DNA of 64,000 nucleotides, taken from assembly GCA_012295225.1 (NCBI GenBank), contig WMKK01000008.1, positions 620,001 to 684,000 of the forward strand, in the 5' to 3' direction. The notes under the pieces are model-generated. The model had not been told where the DNA came from. It made no database searches and was given only the letters and a program-made list of their open reading frames with translations. Positions within the stretch are counted from its first letter, which is position 1. Every line of letters starts with the position of its first letter. Shown piece after piece: positions 46,655-56,873 of this stretch. The position numbers and the translations under genes are program-made. This stretch comes from Ostreococcus mediterraneus (taxonomy: Eukaryota; Chlorophyta; Mamiellophyceae; Mamiellales; Bathycoccaceae).

Positions 46655-49273
46655 CTAGCTACTGGAGGTTGGTGATAAGGGTGGAGAATCTCGCGCTAAT
46701 ATTTTTGCGTCGAGGTTTGCATAAAACTCATCACCAGGAACAATAATATCCTGTTCAAGCGCTCCGAAATCGTCAATTGCGCCGTCGTCACCGATGTGTG
46801 CTGGCAATGGATGAAGGTCTACACCGAAATCGTCGTCGTCGGACTCGTTACCCATCGATGCGGCTGATTTTTGCCGAAATTTGTGTGTTAATTTTGGCAA
46901 GCAGCCGAAGCACATCGTTGCGCCTTTTCGCGAAACGTCAAATGCCTTGCCCGTTGAAGCCCCGATTGTTGTGTTGAGACGCTGAACTTGCTGTTTTAAC
47001 GTGCCTACGGCCCCACCAGTAGCGGTATTGTCCACCTTTAAGTTTTGATTCAACACATTGACGCGCAAGCGTAGGTGTAAAACGCCGACTGGGCGCATCG
47101 ACCGTGCTCCGAGCAATGTGAGTTCGATATTATGGACGTCTCCACCTTTAAACGTGGTCAAATCATCAATTTTAGCGACTGCCACAACCTTTCTGCTGAT
47201 TCTGAACAACTTGCTTGCCGTCGCCTTGGCGGCGTTCGCGTCAATGCTTTCTGAAAGCAGAATGAAAGACAACTGTCCATCAATGGTTTCTTCCGTAGAA
47301 TCTAGCCTAGAGAACCCGGCGCTGTCCCAAGTGGGCATTGGGCAATTCTCGTCTTCTGCTTCTGCATGTTTTACCATGCGATGCGCTTTTGTCACCACGC
47401 GCCTTCTTCCGTGGCCGACTGTGATGTACATTCTGCATCGCTCCCCGTCCAAGTACTTTTTCTTGAGAAGCAAATTTTTTCCGCTCGAGTCAAGTTCGAC
47501 AAAGTTTGGCATGACACGAATTTCCACTGAAGCGCTCCGAGGTTGTCGACGCCAAATGCGTTCGATGTCCTTCATCAAAACTGGCGTAATCAACTCTGCG
47601 GGATCGATAACTTGTTCTGCGTCAGCCGACTCATTCCACCATTCCTTGACGTCCCAAAAATACCCTTCAGGCTCACACAAGGAGGTTCTAAAGTATTCGT
47701 CAAGCGCCTTGCGTACAGCGCCATCAATCGTACTAATTTCAGCCAAGTTGATCGCCCCGAGAGCTTTAATGGCAAAGCTATATTTTGGCAGTCCGATGAA
47801 GGAAACGCGCAACGATCGAACGTAAGGACCACCAGTCGCGCGCATCCAGGTAAAAATTAGACGCAGATGTCCTTCAACTCGGACGTCGGTAAGTCGCAAT
47901 CGAATGGGAATCGGTACTGCCACGCCTGGCTTGCCAAACAAAGCGGAAATGAGCACCGAAAAATCCTGTGTCTGCCAATCTAAATCTTTCTCAACAACCA
48001 TTTCACCATCCACGCCGGTATACGTCCGTGCATGCTTAAAACACGGGCCGGCTGACCCGAACTTGAACTCACTCAACTCGATTTTGGAAATAAATGCAAA
48101 ATCCGTTGTTTCAAAGAGCCACTCTAACTGAGCGCGGACGAGGCGGTTCATCCAGCCTTCAGCCCATCCGTGCCACATGTGGTCCCATATTGAGCTCCAC
48201 CAATCACATGTCTCCACGCCGTGACGATTCACGCTCGGGTCACCGCGTACGCGTTGGAACTTACGGAGTTGATCTGAACGAACTGCATCTGCCATTTTTT
48301 CTCGTTGATGTTCGTCAACCCACATGATGTGCCTCATAAACGTCACCGCAAAAACGCACGCGAGAACAAAGTTTTGTATCCAAACGGTGAACAACAAGCT
48401 CGTAAAGGCGACGAGAACGTGCGGTCCTAGCGTGGAAAAAAAGTCCGTGATACTTTCCTCGATACTTTCGAGGAAAGATGCAAATGCGCGATAGGGCATG
48501 CCTAGGTATCCGTTCCACGTGAACGCATTCTTCATCGCAGTCGTCAGCTCCTCCATCTTTACAAAGGCCCTCGCCTCTTGCTCGTCCTCAGCATCACTGT
48601 CAGAATCTGATAAGTTCCCATCGATCAACGCTCTTAACGTCTTCATCTTCCCAACGCACTCCCGAATATGATCCTTCTCTTCTTGTGTACTGTTACCAAA
48701 GCACGCCGCGATGAGCTCAGCGCGCGTTCGCACCTTGATACGATACGTCCACTCCCCACCCCGAAACGTCTTCCAAGCCTTGCCTAATCCGGCGCCAGGA
48801 ATTGCCGTTGCCATCAATGTTTTAAAGTTTCCCGCCGTAGGGCTTTTATCTCGCGCCACGGGTTGAATAATCCCACGAATCAACAACTCGTTGCCGAGAA
48901 ACAACGCATCCGCTTCGTCACGAAACGTTTGATCTCTAAACTCCTGTTCCATCGCCCAGTTCACCAGTGCCTTGCCACTGAAGCACTTGGAGTAAAACGC
49001 CACCGCAGTGCTCAGCGTCGTAAACTCCATCTCACTCATCATACGCAGCGTCAACCCAAAGACGTCGCCGTTGCTCAACTCGAGCGGCTTGCGCAATTTA
49101 TCTCGTCGCGCATTTCGCGCCAAATGTTGCGCATCCGCCCATTCAGTGCTGTTCGGAGAACCGAACACGCTTGATATGAACCGCTTGCTCGCTAATCGAC
49201 CAAACTCCTTGCGCGTCGGCGTGACAATGCTCGCCGACTCTGGAGAGTGTAACGATTTGGAAGGCGTCTCCAT
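46655..49273 (-). CDS. DEP plus SMP-domain membrane protein (extended-synaptotagmin-like)
   Basis: 872 residues. About residues 70-180 resemble a DEP domain (CFSGKALVNWAM ... RDEADALFLGNELL ... WTYRI). An acidic linker (SDSDSDAEDEQE) and a hydrophobic hairpin at about 284-315 follow. Next comes an SMP-like lipid-transfer domain (WMNRLVRAQLEWLFE, IELSEFKFG, VRVEGHLRLIFTW, RVSFIGLPKYSF), as in plant synaptotagmins and E-Syts that tether ER to plasma membrane. The last 300 residues may hold a C2-like domain but no calcium site was identified. DEP before an SMP domain is unusual. The codon at the very start of the open frame is GTG; the first ATG was chosen. Confidence 0.75.
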   Translation of the reverse strand: METPSKSLHSPESASIVTPTRKEFGRLASKRFISSVFGSPNSTEWADAQHLARNARRDKLRKPLELSNGDVFGLTLRMMSEMEFTTLSTAVAFYSKCFSGKALVNWAMEQEFRDQTFRDEADALFLGNELLIRGIIQPVARDKSPTAGNFKTLMATAIPGAGLGKAWKTFRGGEWTYRIKVRTRAELIAACFGNSTQEEKDHIRECVGKMKTLRALIDGNLSDSDSDAEDEQEARAFVKMEELTTAMKNAFTWNGYLGMPYRAFASFLESIEESITDFFSTLGPHVLVAFTSLLFTVWIQNFVLACVFAVTFMRHIMWVDEHQREKMADAVRSDQLRKFQRVRGDPSVNRHGVETCDWWSSIWDHMWHGWAEGWMNRLVRAQLEWLFETTDFAFISKIELSEFKFGSAGPCFKHARTYTGVDGEMVVEKDLDWQTQDFSVLISALFGKPGVAVPIPIRLRLTDVRVEGHLRLIFTWMRATGGPYVRSLRVSFIGLPKYSFAIKALGAINLAEISTIDGAVRKALDEYFRTSLCEPEGYFWDVKEWWNESADAEQVIDPAELITPVLMKDIERIWRRQPRSASVEIRVMPNFVELDSSGKNLLLKKKYLDGERCRMYITVGHGRRRVVTKAHRMVKHAEAEDENCPMPTWDSAGFSRLDSTEETIDGQLSFILLSESIDANAAKATASKLFRISRKVVAVAKIDDLTTFKGGDVHNIELTLLGARSMRPVGVLHLRLRVNVLNQNLKVDNTATGGAVGTLKQQVQRLNTTIGASTGKAFDVSRKGATMCFGCLPKLTHKFRQKSAASMGNESDDDDFGVDLHPLPAHIGDDGAIDDFGALEQDIIVPGDEFYANLDAKILARDSPPLSPTSSS

Positions 49274-49594
49274 CACCGCGACGCGCGACTTCACCGCGAT
49301 ACAACGCGATCACTCGGTGCGCACAACGCGCGGACGCGAGCACTGCACGCGTTTACACGCGCTCGCGGCGTTGAACGTGTGCGACTGGTGGGTGTGTGCG
49401 CGTGAGTGCGGTTGATTTACTACCGATGCACCTCAGCCAGCTGTAATGCACTGGGACAACATTTGAGGAGACAAAAAGTCGCGTACGGCAAACGTGCCGA
49501 CGCAAGCGTGCGCTAGATCAATATATGTATATATACATGTGCGATGTGCGTTTAGGTTTTAGGATAGGCGAGCTATGCGTGTTCTAAGAACGCT
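49274..49594. other. 321-base gap
   Basis: Upstream region of the DEP-SMP gene and 3' flank of the Sfi1-like gene. A short alternating AT stretch (49520-49540, ATATATGTATATATACATG) stands out; nothing else was recognised. Confidence 0.5.
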
Positions 49595-52500
49595 CTATGT
49601 GGTGGGGAGCCGGCGCCAGTGCGAGTTTCGGCTCACGACGGCTTCAGCGAGCGGCGCCAGCGCGAGACGGGGACGCATTCGCGCGGCGCCCATTTGAAAT
49701 ATGACGACGCGATGCCAATGCAGGAGCGTGCGTCGAGCGAGACTGCGATAGTACAGCTCAATGGCAAGTATACGTGCGCGTCGCTTGAGCGCTTGCCGAC
49801 GCCATGCGATGAGGATGAGTGTTTGTACGCGTTGTCGGCGAGCGGATATAAACAAGTCGAATTCGCGACGTCGCGCGAATCGCGTCTGTCGTCGCTCGTG
49901 CGCCCTTGTGCGCCACGCGCGCATGCATTTCAGTGCAAGTGTCACCATGTGATATTCTCGAGCGGCGCTCGTCGCATCACGGCGCTCACGCACGACATGC
50001 GCGACGCGTCGCCACGCGCACAGAGCGTCGTACAATCGATGAAACGCGCCGACGTGCGACGGTTTCGCCAGCCGTTCGCGCCACGCCACCACGCCGCGAT
50101 TAATCACCCGTCGACACAGGCCTATTCGGTGCACTTTCAAGCGCCATTGCTCAAACGCATCACGCGTCGTCGCAATCATAACTCGACGCAGGCTCACGGC
50201 GAGCTCTTCGCACCTCGCCCGTCGCCAGTTGGCGTGTTTCTGAAAACATTGCAAGTACAACCGCATTCGACGCTCTCGGTCCTCGCGCATGACGTCATCG
50301 ATGACGCATTCAACACGCTTGCGTCGCGTTTGAATCGCTCGCGCAGTGTCCGCCCATGCGTTGAAGACGTGCGTAATGAAAGTCAACTGCGCGGCGGCGC
50401 GCTGCTTTGCGCGCCATTGAACGTGTTCGGCGAATCCTTGAAACGCTTTGATCGCGAGCCGACGGGCATATACTTGCACGGCGACGTCATTGAGCGTATG
50501 CCACGCGCCTGGTTTCATGGATACTTTGCGCACGTCGATCTCTTCGTCGTCGTCGTCGTCGTCGACGCCGTATGACGCCCACGTGAGACGCTGTCGTATG
50601 GCTTCTTTGTCCTCGCTCACGACGTGGTCCGACGTGCGTTGTTCGCTCAGCGCGCTCAACCGCCGCATAGCATTCATGGCTTTCATCTTAAGCTGCCGTT
50701 CGACCTGCGCGGTGTGCAGCACAGCCGCTTCGGCTTCGATGACATTTCGACGCGCGATGTCCACGTCGTCCCGGACGCGCGCCTTGATGACATCCGCCGC
50801 GTCTTTGTGGTCTTCGGCGATTTCAGCTGCGCGAGCGGCCACTTTCGCCGCGGCTGCGTGTGCGGAGGAGCACGTGAGCGACCGCGTAGCAGCGTCCGCG
50901 GCGTGACGTAACGCCTCAGCCAACGCGTCGGCGTCGGCCTCGGCCCACGCTTCTGCGAGTCGGTCGGCTCGGGTCTCGGCCACGCGCGCCGTTTCTTCAG
51001 CTTCAATCGCGCGATATTCGGCGTTGATTGAATCCGCCATGGCGTCCTCTGCGCCTTGAATCGCCGCATTGGCGCGAGACTCGGCGTTGGCAATCAAGCG
51101 ACTGGCGTTTAACTCTGTTTCGTGCGCCGTCTTTCGTGCCGCTGTACATTTTTCCGCCGCGTCTCGCGCATTCTTCAACGCAATTTGGTGTTCGCGAGCG
51201 CATTCATACGCCTCCGCACTGACGACGTCAACGTCTACGCGTCTCGATGACTCTAGTCTAGCGTCGTCGTCGTCATCATCGTCGTCTTCATTGCCTTCGA
51301 TGTCAGCCGCGAGCCGAGAGTTTGCGGCGTCGCCTCTCGCACGCGCCAGCGCCTCGGCGTTTTTCTTGTCGCCACGCCTCGCGCCGCTCGGGATATCGAA
51401 TCCGAGCGCCAAATTTTTCAATGACGCCCCTAAACCTAGAATATCTCCCGCGCCACTCGACGCCCAAATTACATCTCTCTCGGTCGCGGTGAAACGTAAG
51501 GCTCCGCGTAAACACGATGCGAGCTTCTTTGAAGACGCGACTCGAGCGCGCGCGGCGCTCTCGACGCACTCGTTGTAGACGAATTTGAGCTCCTTCTTGA
51601 GCTTCTCGGTGGCATCGCGCGCGGTGTAACGTAATTCTGCGTGCACCGCGCGTTGTGCCTCTAATACGGACATCCCAAAAAGCTTGGCGCGCACGGCTAT
51701 TCTGCGTTCCTTGGCGCGACGCACGTCTCGCAGCCATCCGCAAAACGCGACCGTCTTACGTCTACGCCCCGCGTAACGCTCGGCGAGCGCATTCGATTGG
51801 CACTTCCACAGCCGTGTCGCGGCAAAGAGCTCCCAATGACGTAACGCAGCCTCGACGACGCGAATGTTATGTATCGCCCCAGATGCGCGCTCGATTTTAC
51901 CGTCGCGCGCCGCGCGGCTCCACGCTCGAATGCACGCCCGCTTCGCCCGCCTCTTCGCGACGTTCACAAATGTCGCGCACGCCGCGCGCATGGCGTCGCG
52001 CCGCGGCTTACAAATCTCTGTGTGTGCCTGCAGTGCATCGAACGCGCGCTGTAATATCGGCAAACGATGCGACAGGCTCATGTCATTCGCCGCGTGGCGT
52101 TTCGCCCGAGCGACTTCGGCGTTGTGCGCGAGCGCGGCAAACGCGACGCGTCTCAACAGCGTTGGCACATCGACGTGCTCAATTTTCATTCTCTCGCGTT
52201 GCGCTGACGTCAGTGTCGGTTCTCCCGGCGACGATGACCCTCTCGCGCCGCGCGATGCGAGACGCGTGGCGGAATAGTTGACGTGCTTGCTCGCCGTCGC
52301 CGTCGTCGCTCCGGTGAGAAACAATTTCCGCCGCGGCGTCCCGACGGCGTCTTTACCCCGTGAGCCGCTCGATGACGAACCTCGTGTCGTCAACGACGCA
52401 TCATACGACGGTAAACGCGCCGCAGCGTTCTTCAATTCCCGTAAACGGACCGCGAACGACGCCATAACGGACGAATGCTTCAACTCGACGCGACGAATGT

Positions 52501-53004
52501 CGTCTCGCGCGCATCGAGCGACGCGCGACCGACGCTCTCGCGCGTCGTCTTCAGCACCCGTCACGACCGTCACCGCCATCGCCGCACGCTCACGCGCCCA
52601 CGCACCGTCCGTGACATCTCTCGCTTGATCCAAAACATCGCGATAGCCGCGCATGGTGATCGCCTCGCGCGCCGACGACGCGTCGAATAACGTCGTCTTG
52701 ACGTCCTCCGCGTCCTCGCCGCGGCGTACATTCCATCTCCCTGCGACCCCGACACCGGCGCTGCCGCCCCCACTGCCCCCACCAGACATCAACACTGATG
52801 CCGCGCTCGCGCCGGACTCCCCTCGAAACCTCGGCGCGGGCGGCGTCGTCGTCGTCGCCGGCGATGATTTCGACGCCGAGCTCTCCCAATTCGCAATGCG
52901 CGCGCGAACCGCGCTCGACGCATTCTCGCTCGATCCCGTCCCCGGCGTCCGTCGATGCGACGCGGCGACGGTCGCGTCGGTACGCGTAGGCGTCGATGCG
53001 TCGA

Positions 53005-53037
<33 letters not shown>

Positions 53038-53158
53038 TCTCTCTCTCGCGCGCGGCGTCGAGCGATGCCATGGGTGTCCAACCGACGGGCGAATCCGCGC
53101 CCAGTTCGCCGTCGTCGGCGTCGTTCGCGGCGAACCGCACGCGCCGCGACGCATCCAT
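49595..53158 (-). CDS. Sfi1-like repeat protein (putative centrin-binding)
   Basis: 1187 residues. The N-terminal 320 residues are disordered with a poly-Asp run. A central coiled coil (about 640-860, Ala/Glu/Arg-rich) is flanked by arrays of helices with the Sfi1-like spacing of Trp after basic residues: AWSRAARDGK, HWELFAATR, FCGWLRDVRRAK, FEQWRLKVHR, VVAWRERL, LCAWRRVAHV, MRAWRTRAHER, LIAWRRQALK, LLHWHRVV. Sfi1 repeats bind centrin and build spindle-pole or basal-body filaments. The assignment rests on the repeat rhythm only; a myosin-like IQ protein is an alternative. Divergent from the RNase P protein gene, 71 bases apart. Confidence 0.68.
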
Positions 53159-53229
53159 CGTTGCACGCGTGCTCTCGCGCGCCTATACCGTCGCCGTCGT
53201 CGCCGGTCGCGCGCGCATGGGTGTGCTGA

Positions 53230-54261
53230 ATGCGACGAAGAATGAGGCTGCATTTCGCGACGTGCATGCACGCCGCGACGACGACGACGGCGACGGCGAC
53301 GACGGCGACGGCGCGCGGCGTCGACGGCGCGCCGCGCGCGGTTCGGATGCTGTTTCCGCGCGCGCGCGAGGGGCATCGTCGCGCGGTGCGCGCGGTGGCG
53401 ACGATGCGCGCGGGCATTCGCGCGCAGGCGGCGCAGGCGAATCGATGCGCGATGTCGACGCCGACGGCGCGGCTGACGACGACGAGCGAACGCGAACGCG
53501 CGCACGGGGGGCGTTGGGACCATCGCACCGCGTCGGCGGCGCGCGCGGCGTTCGCGCCCGCGCCCGTGGTCGCCGCGCGCGCGTGGCCCCGGGCGGCGGC
53601 GATTCGGTCGCGCGCGTTCGCCGCCGACGCCGCGTCCGGTGCGGCAGATATCGATACACATATCGACACGCGCGATGAGAATGATGAGGATGATGACGAC
53701 GTGCGAGTCAAGGAGGAGCTCGTGGGCGTGCGGGGGAACTGGGGGGAGTCGAGCGGCCGCGCGAGCCGCGAGCCGTCGGCGAAACAGAGCATCGAAGGAC
53801 AGGTGTTTCGTCCGCGCGAGCGCTTGAAAACAAACGCGGATTTCGATCGCGTGAAGCGTGAAGGTCGGACGTTTAATGGTGCGCATATTCGCGTGCGTGC
53901 GGCGGGGAACGCCAAGTATGAGCCGGCGACGTGCACGCGCATCGGCATCGTCGTGCCAAAGAAACAGGTGAAACGGGCGGTGGATAGAAATTTGTTAAAG
54001 CGGCGCATTCGTCACGTATTTCGCACAAATAAGGATCGATGGCCGGTTGATATAGATTTCATCGTGTTTGTGAACGCGAGCGCGCTGGAGGCGGGATTTG
54101 AGGGCGTGAGGGATGATTTGTTTGCGTTTGCAGAGGAGTACGTCAAGCGAGAAGCGCAAGCCTCGCGGTCGTCTGAACGCAAGTTTCAGAAGCGCGTGAA
54201 GGGCAGTGGGTTCGAAAAGAAAGATACCATCCCGCCATCGGCGCCTAAGAGCGCCAAGTGA
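53230..54261 (+). CDS. RNPA: Bacterial-type RNase P protein subunit (RnpA), nuclear-encoded
   Basis: 343 residues, of which only the last ~150 form the RnpA domain: FRPRERLKTNADFDRVKREGR, TRIGIVVPKKQVKRAVDRNLLKRRIRHVFR with the RNR motif that contacts RNase P RNA, and FIVFVNASALE. The preceding ~195 residues are Ala/Arg/Thr-rich and acidic, much longer than bacterial RnpA (about 120 residues), and probably include an organelle presequence. The protein would act with an organelle-encoded RNase P RNA in tRNA 5' maturation. Several in-frame ATGs exist in the N-terminal part, so the start is uncertain. Confidence 0.88.
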   Translation: MRRRMRLHFATCMHAATTTTATATTATARGVDGAPRAVRMLFPRAREGHRRAVRAVATMRAGIRAQAAQANRCAMSTPTARLTTTSERERAHGGRWDHRTASAARAAFAPAPVVAARAWPRAAAIRSRAFAADAASGAADIDTHIDTRDENDEDDDDVRVKEELVGVRGNWGESSGRASREPSAKQSIEGQVFRPRERLKTNADFDRVKREGRTFNGAHIRVRAAGNAKYEPATCTRIGIVVPKKQVKRAVDRNLLKRRIRHVFRTNKDRWPVDIDFIVFVNASALEAGFEGVRDDLFAFAEEYVKREAQASRSSERKFQKRVKGSGFEKKDTIPPSAPKSAK

Positions 54262-54413
54262 CTTGTAACTAGACGTGTATGAACAGAGAAAGATAAAAAC
54301 TCATTGGTGTCTTTTCACTACCGGTACATCGGCGCTCTTCTATGATGCTAAACGCGCCGCGTCTACAATCTACGTCATGAGCTAGATATCTAATGTGTGC
54401 ATACATACAATCG

Positions 54414-55238
54414 CTACAATCGCGCGCGTGGGGCGCCGCTGTTACCGTCGTCGTAGCCGCGTTGCGCCGCGTCGAGCGACAAGCCAAATTTGATGCGCGC
54501 CAACGAGCTCAACTCCTCCGAATCGAGCGTCCTTGACAACGCCTCAAACACCGTCAACTCCCCCGCGTCGCTCGCAACGTTACCATCGTAACGAATGGCT
54601 ACTCCAGTCGTGCGATCGAGCTTAAACCCACTCTCGTTCGCGCGATTCAAGAGCACCGAAATGGCTCTCCTATCGCTCTCCGGAGTATCGCCGCGCAACA
54701 CTACGCTCGGCAGCCCCGCCTCGATGGCTTCCCTCACGCGCACATCCCGCGACATCGCCGCACCGTACGATAAAAATGGCACTCCACTCGCGAATACTGA
54801 AGGTGTGTCGTGCTCAATAAGCTTGAGCGCCAGACAGAGGTGCGACGAGCCGAGCGTCGTGAAACCGTCTGGCCAATTCGACGCATCCACGGGCGGTAAC
54901 ACGCGCGCGTTCGCCCTCACGAACGCGCACCACCGCGCGTACGCCTCCGACATCATCAACGCGTGTACATTTTCGCGCACCACCACCGGCACGTCGTGAT
55001 CGTCGTCGTATCCCTTTGTAGCGATGTGCATCGCGATGCCGTGCGCGTGCTCCAAACTAATCCCCGTCGACGCGCGATTGGTGCCGTCGGGAATGACGTA
55101 CGCGGCGCGAACGCGCACCAACCCATCGTCTCGCTCGCGGTACTTTGCGAGCAGGGCGTTGAGGACGTCGACGTCGTCAGCCATGTCTCGCAAGCTGAGG
55201 CGAGGACTGACGCCATTGTCTGCCGCCGTCGTCCGCAT
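54414..55238 (-). CDS. Unidentified conserved-looking protein
   Basis: 274 residues, soluble, no signal or membrane segment. It has a regular alternation of predicted helices and strands (VRVRAAYVIPDGTN, VPVVVRENVHALMM, WPDGFTTLGSSHLCLALKLIEHD, GLPSVVLRGDTP) that looks like a folded alpha/beta protein. I do not recognise the family. A second ATG (MADDVDVL) 18 codons in is an equally good start. Divergent from the next gene, whose ATG is 67 bases away. Confidence 0.6.
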   Translation of the reverse strand: MRTTAADNGVSPRLSLRDMADDVDVLNALLAKYRERDDGLVRVRAAYVIPDGTNRASTGISLEHAHGIAMHIATKGYDDDHDVPVVVRENVHALMMSEAYARWCAFVRANARVLPPVDASNWPDGFTTLGSSHLCLALKLIEHDTPSVFASGVPFLSYGAAMSRDVRVREAIEAGLPSVVLRGDTPESDRRAISVLLNRANESGFKLDRTTGVAIRYDGNVASDAGELTVFEALSRTLDSEELSSLARIKFGLSLDAAQRGYDDGNSGAPRARL

Positions 55239-55305
55239 CGCCGACCTGCGTACGACCTGCGTACGCCGCCGCTTTCACCGCCCGCGCCACCGCCACCGCG
55301 CGACC

Positions 55306-55809
55306 ATGTCGTTCGCGCGCGCGTTCGCGCGATCATCGATCGCCGCGGTCGTCGCCGCCGCGCGCACCGACGCGCCGTGCACGTCGAGCGGCTTTCGCAT
55401 CATCGATGCCGCGACGAAACGCGCGTGCACGACGCCGGCGCCGGCGTTCTCGCGCGCGTATGCGGCGACGGACGAGCGCGCTGGGGGTGCTGGGCGTATG
55501 ATCGATCGCTACGGCACCGCGCAAGGGCCCATGGCGGGTTTGCTGCGCGTCTTGCGCGACGCGCCGGGGTTGACGAGCAAGGAGTTGTTCGAACGCGCTA
55601 CGGCGGCGGCCGTTCAGACGCGGTCGATGCGTCACATGAAAGGTTTGCTGTCGAAGATGAAGGCGATTGATCGGGTGAAGACGACGCCGCCGGTGCAGGG
55701 CGAGGGGAAGCGACGGGGACGGGGGAATTTTACGTACGATATCACGGAGGTCGGGGCCAAGTACGTGGAAAGACTCGACGGCGCGGTTCGGGCGCCGGAA
55801 CCGCTGTGA
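55306..55809 (+). CDS. Small protein with mitochondrial-type presequence, family not recognised
   Basis: 167 residues. The first ~55 residues are Arg/Ala/Ser-rich without acidic residues (MSFARAFARSSIAAVV), a good mitochondrial presequence. The rest (LLRVLRDAPGLTSKELFERA, MRHMKGLLSKMKAIDRVKT, FTYDITEVGAKYVERL) has the helix-helix-helix-hairpin order of a winged-helix domain. A mitochondrial ribosomal or respiratory assembly role is possible but not shown. The ATG is the one directly before the presequence-like stretch. Confidence 0.65.
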   Translation: MSFARAFARSSIAAVVAAARTDAPCTSSGFRIIDAATKRACTTPAPAFSRAYAATDERAGGAGRMIDRYGTAQGPMAGLLRVLRDAPGLTSKELFERATAAAVQTRSMRHMKGLLSKMKAIDRVKTTPPVQGEGKRRGRGNFTYDITEVGAKYVERLDGAVRAPEPL

Positions 55810-55848
55810 TGTGTGGGTGTTTTACTATTTTAGCAACTGGTTTTGATA

Positions 55849-56765
55849 TTACTGTAGTCCAATCGATTCTGGACCATCGAGGTCGTCCACGTCTTCGGCG
55901 GCGGCGGCGCCTAAAATTTCGACGACGTCGCCCGCTTCCGCGGCATTTTTTTGCCGCACAGCTTCAGTGATGAGCTCAGATGCGAGCTTTTCTGCCTCCC
56001 ACGCTTCGCGTTCGAACTGTTCTACTTGTTTCATCGCGCGTTGTAGCGCATCTGCGGCTTCTTGTGCCTCTCGAGTCGCGCGCTGCGCCGCGCCCACCGC
56101 TTCATTCGTCGCCAAGTTGGACGGATCAAATTGATAATCGCTCTCAACATCCACCGCACTCACGCCCGCACTATCATCTACTCGCCGCTTTTTTAAGCGC
56201 TGCCCCGAATTCGCACTCTGCGTCACCTTACCACTCGTGGACGCCACGGGCGCTTGTTCCTCGTTGACGACTTGTTCTCGCGGCGTCGGCGTGCCGCTCC
56301 GCTCCAAACCAGACGGATACAAATTTCGCCACTTATCTTTCAAATCCACGTTCGAGCGCGTGTGAAGAATTTTATTCAATACCGGGTCTTTTTGAATTAA
56401 TCGCCACTTCCCTGGTCCATACCTGCATCGCACGAAGAAACGCGTCGGCGCGTCAGAATGTAGACAATTCGCGCGCGCAATCCAACAGCTCCACTCTCGT
56501 TTTCGCGCACTAAACACGACGCCCATCGCGCATACCGCGCGCGAACAATATAACCATTTAATACGTACTTGCGCACACCATCTCGTAAGGCGTCTTCTTC
56601 TTCAACAGTCCACTGTGCGTGCGAAAAGGCGACTGTCAGTCTACGATTCGCTTCGTGAGGACGATCTTTCTCGTCGCCGGTGCGCGCGCGCGTGGGCGAT
56701 GGCGCGATGGAGCGACGAAGCGACGAAGCGCGCGCGTGACGTACTTTATATTTCGGGAGGCCCAT
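55849..56765 (-). CDS. TRB/SMH-like telomere Myb protein
   Basis: Three exons: 56745-56765, 56569-56612 and 55849-56422, 212 residues. Joined, the N-terminus reads [20 protein letters not shown] then [31 protein letters not shown]: a single N-terminal Myb domain with Trp8, Trp28 and Trp53 and the telobox LKDKW. This matches plant TRB (single-Myb-histone) proteins that bind TTTAGGG-type repeats and Arabidopsis-type telo-boxes. The histone H1-like domain of TRBs is not visible; instead there is an Ala/Glu coiled coil at the C-terminus, as at the end of TRBs. The introns of 146 and 132 bases contain TTCTGAC and ACTGAC. Confidence 0.88.
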
Positions 56766-56873
56766 GACGGGTGATGGGCGTCGGACGCGCGCGCGCGCGG
56801 TGAGCAACGAGAAGTGAGGACGCTTTCAGCTGGTTGTGTGCTCTACTATCTGTTACTGACTATTCTATGTCGA

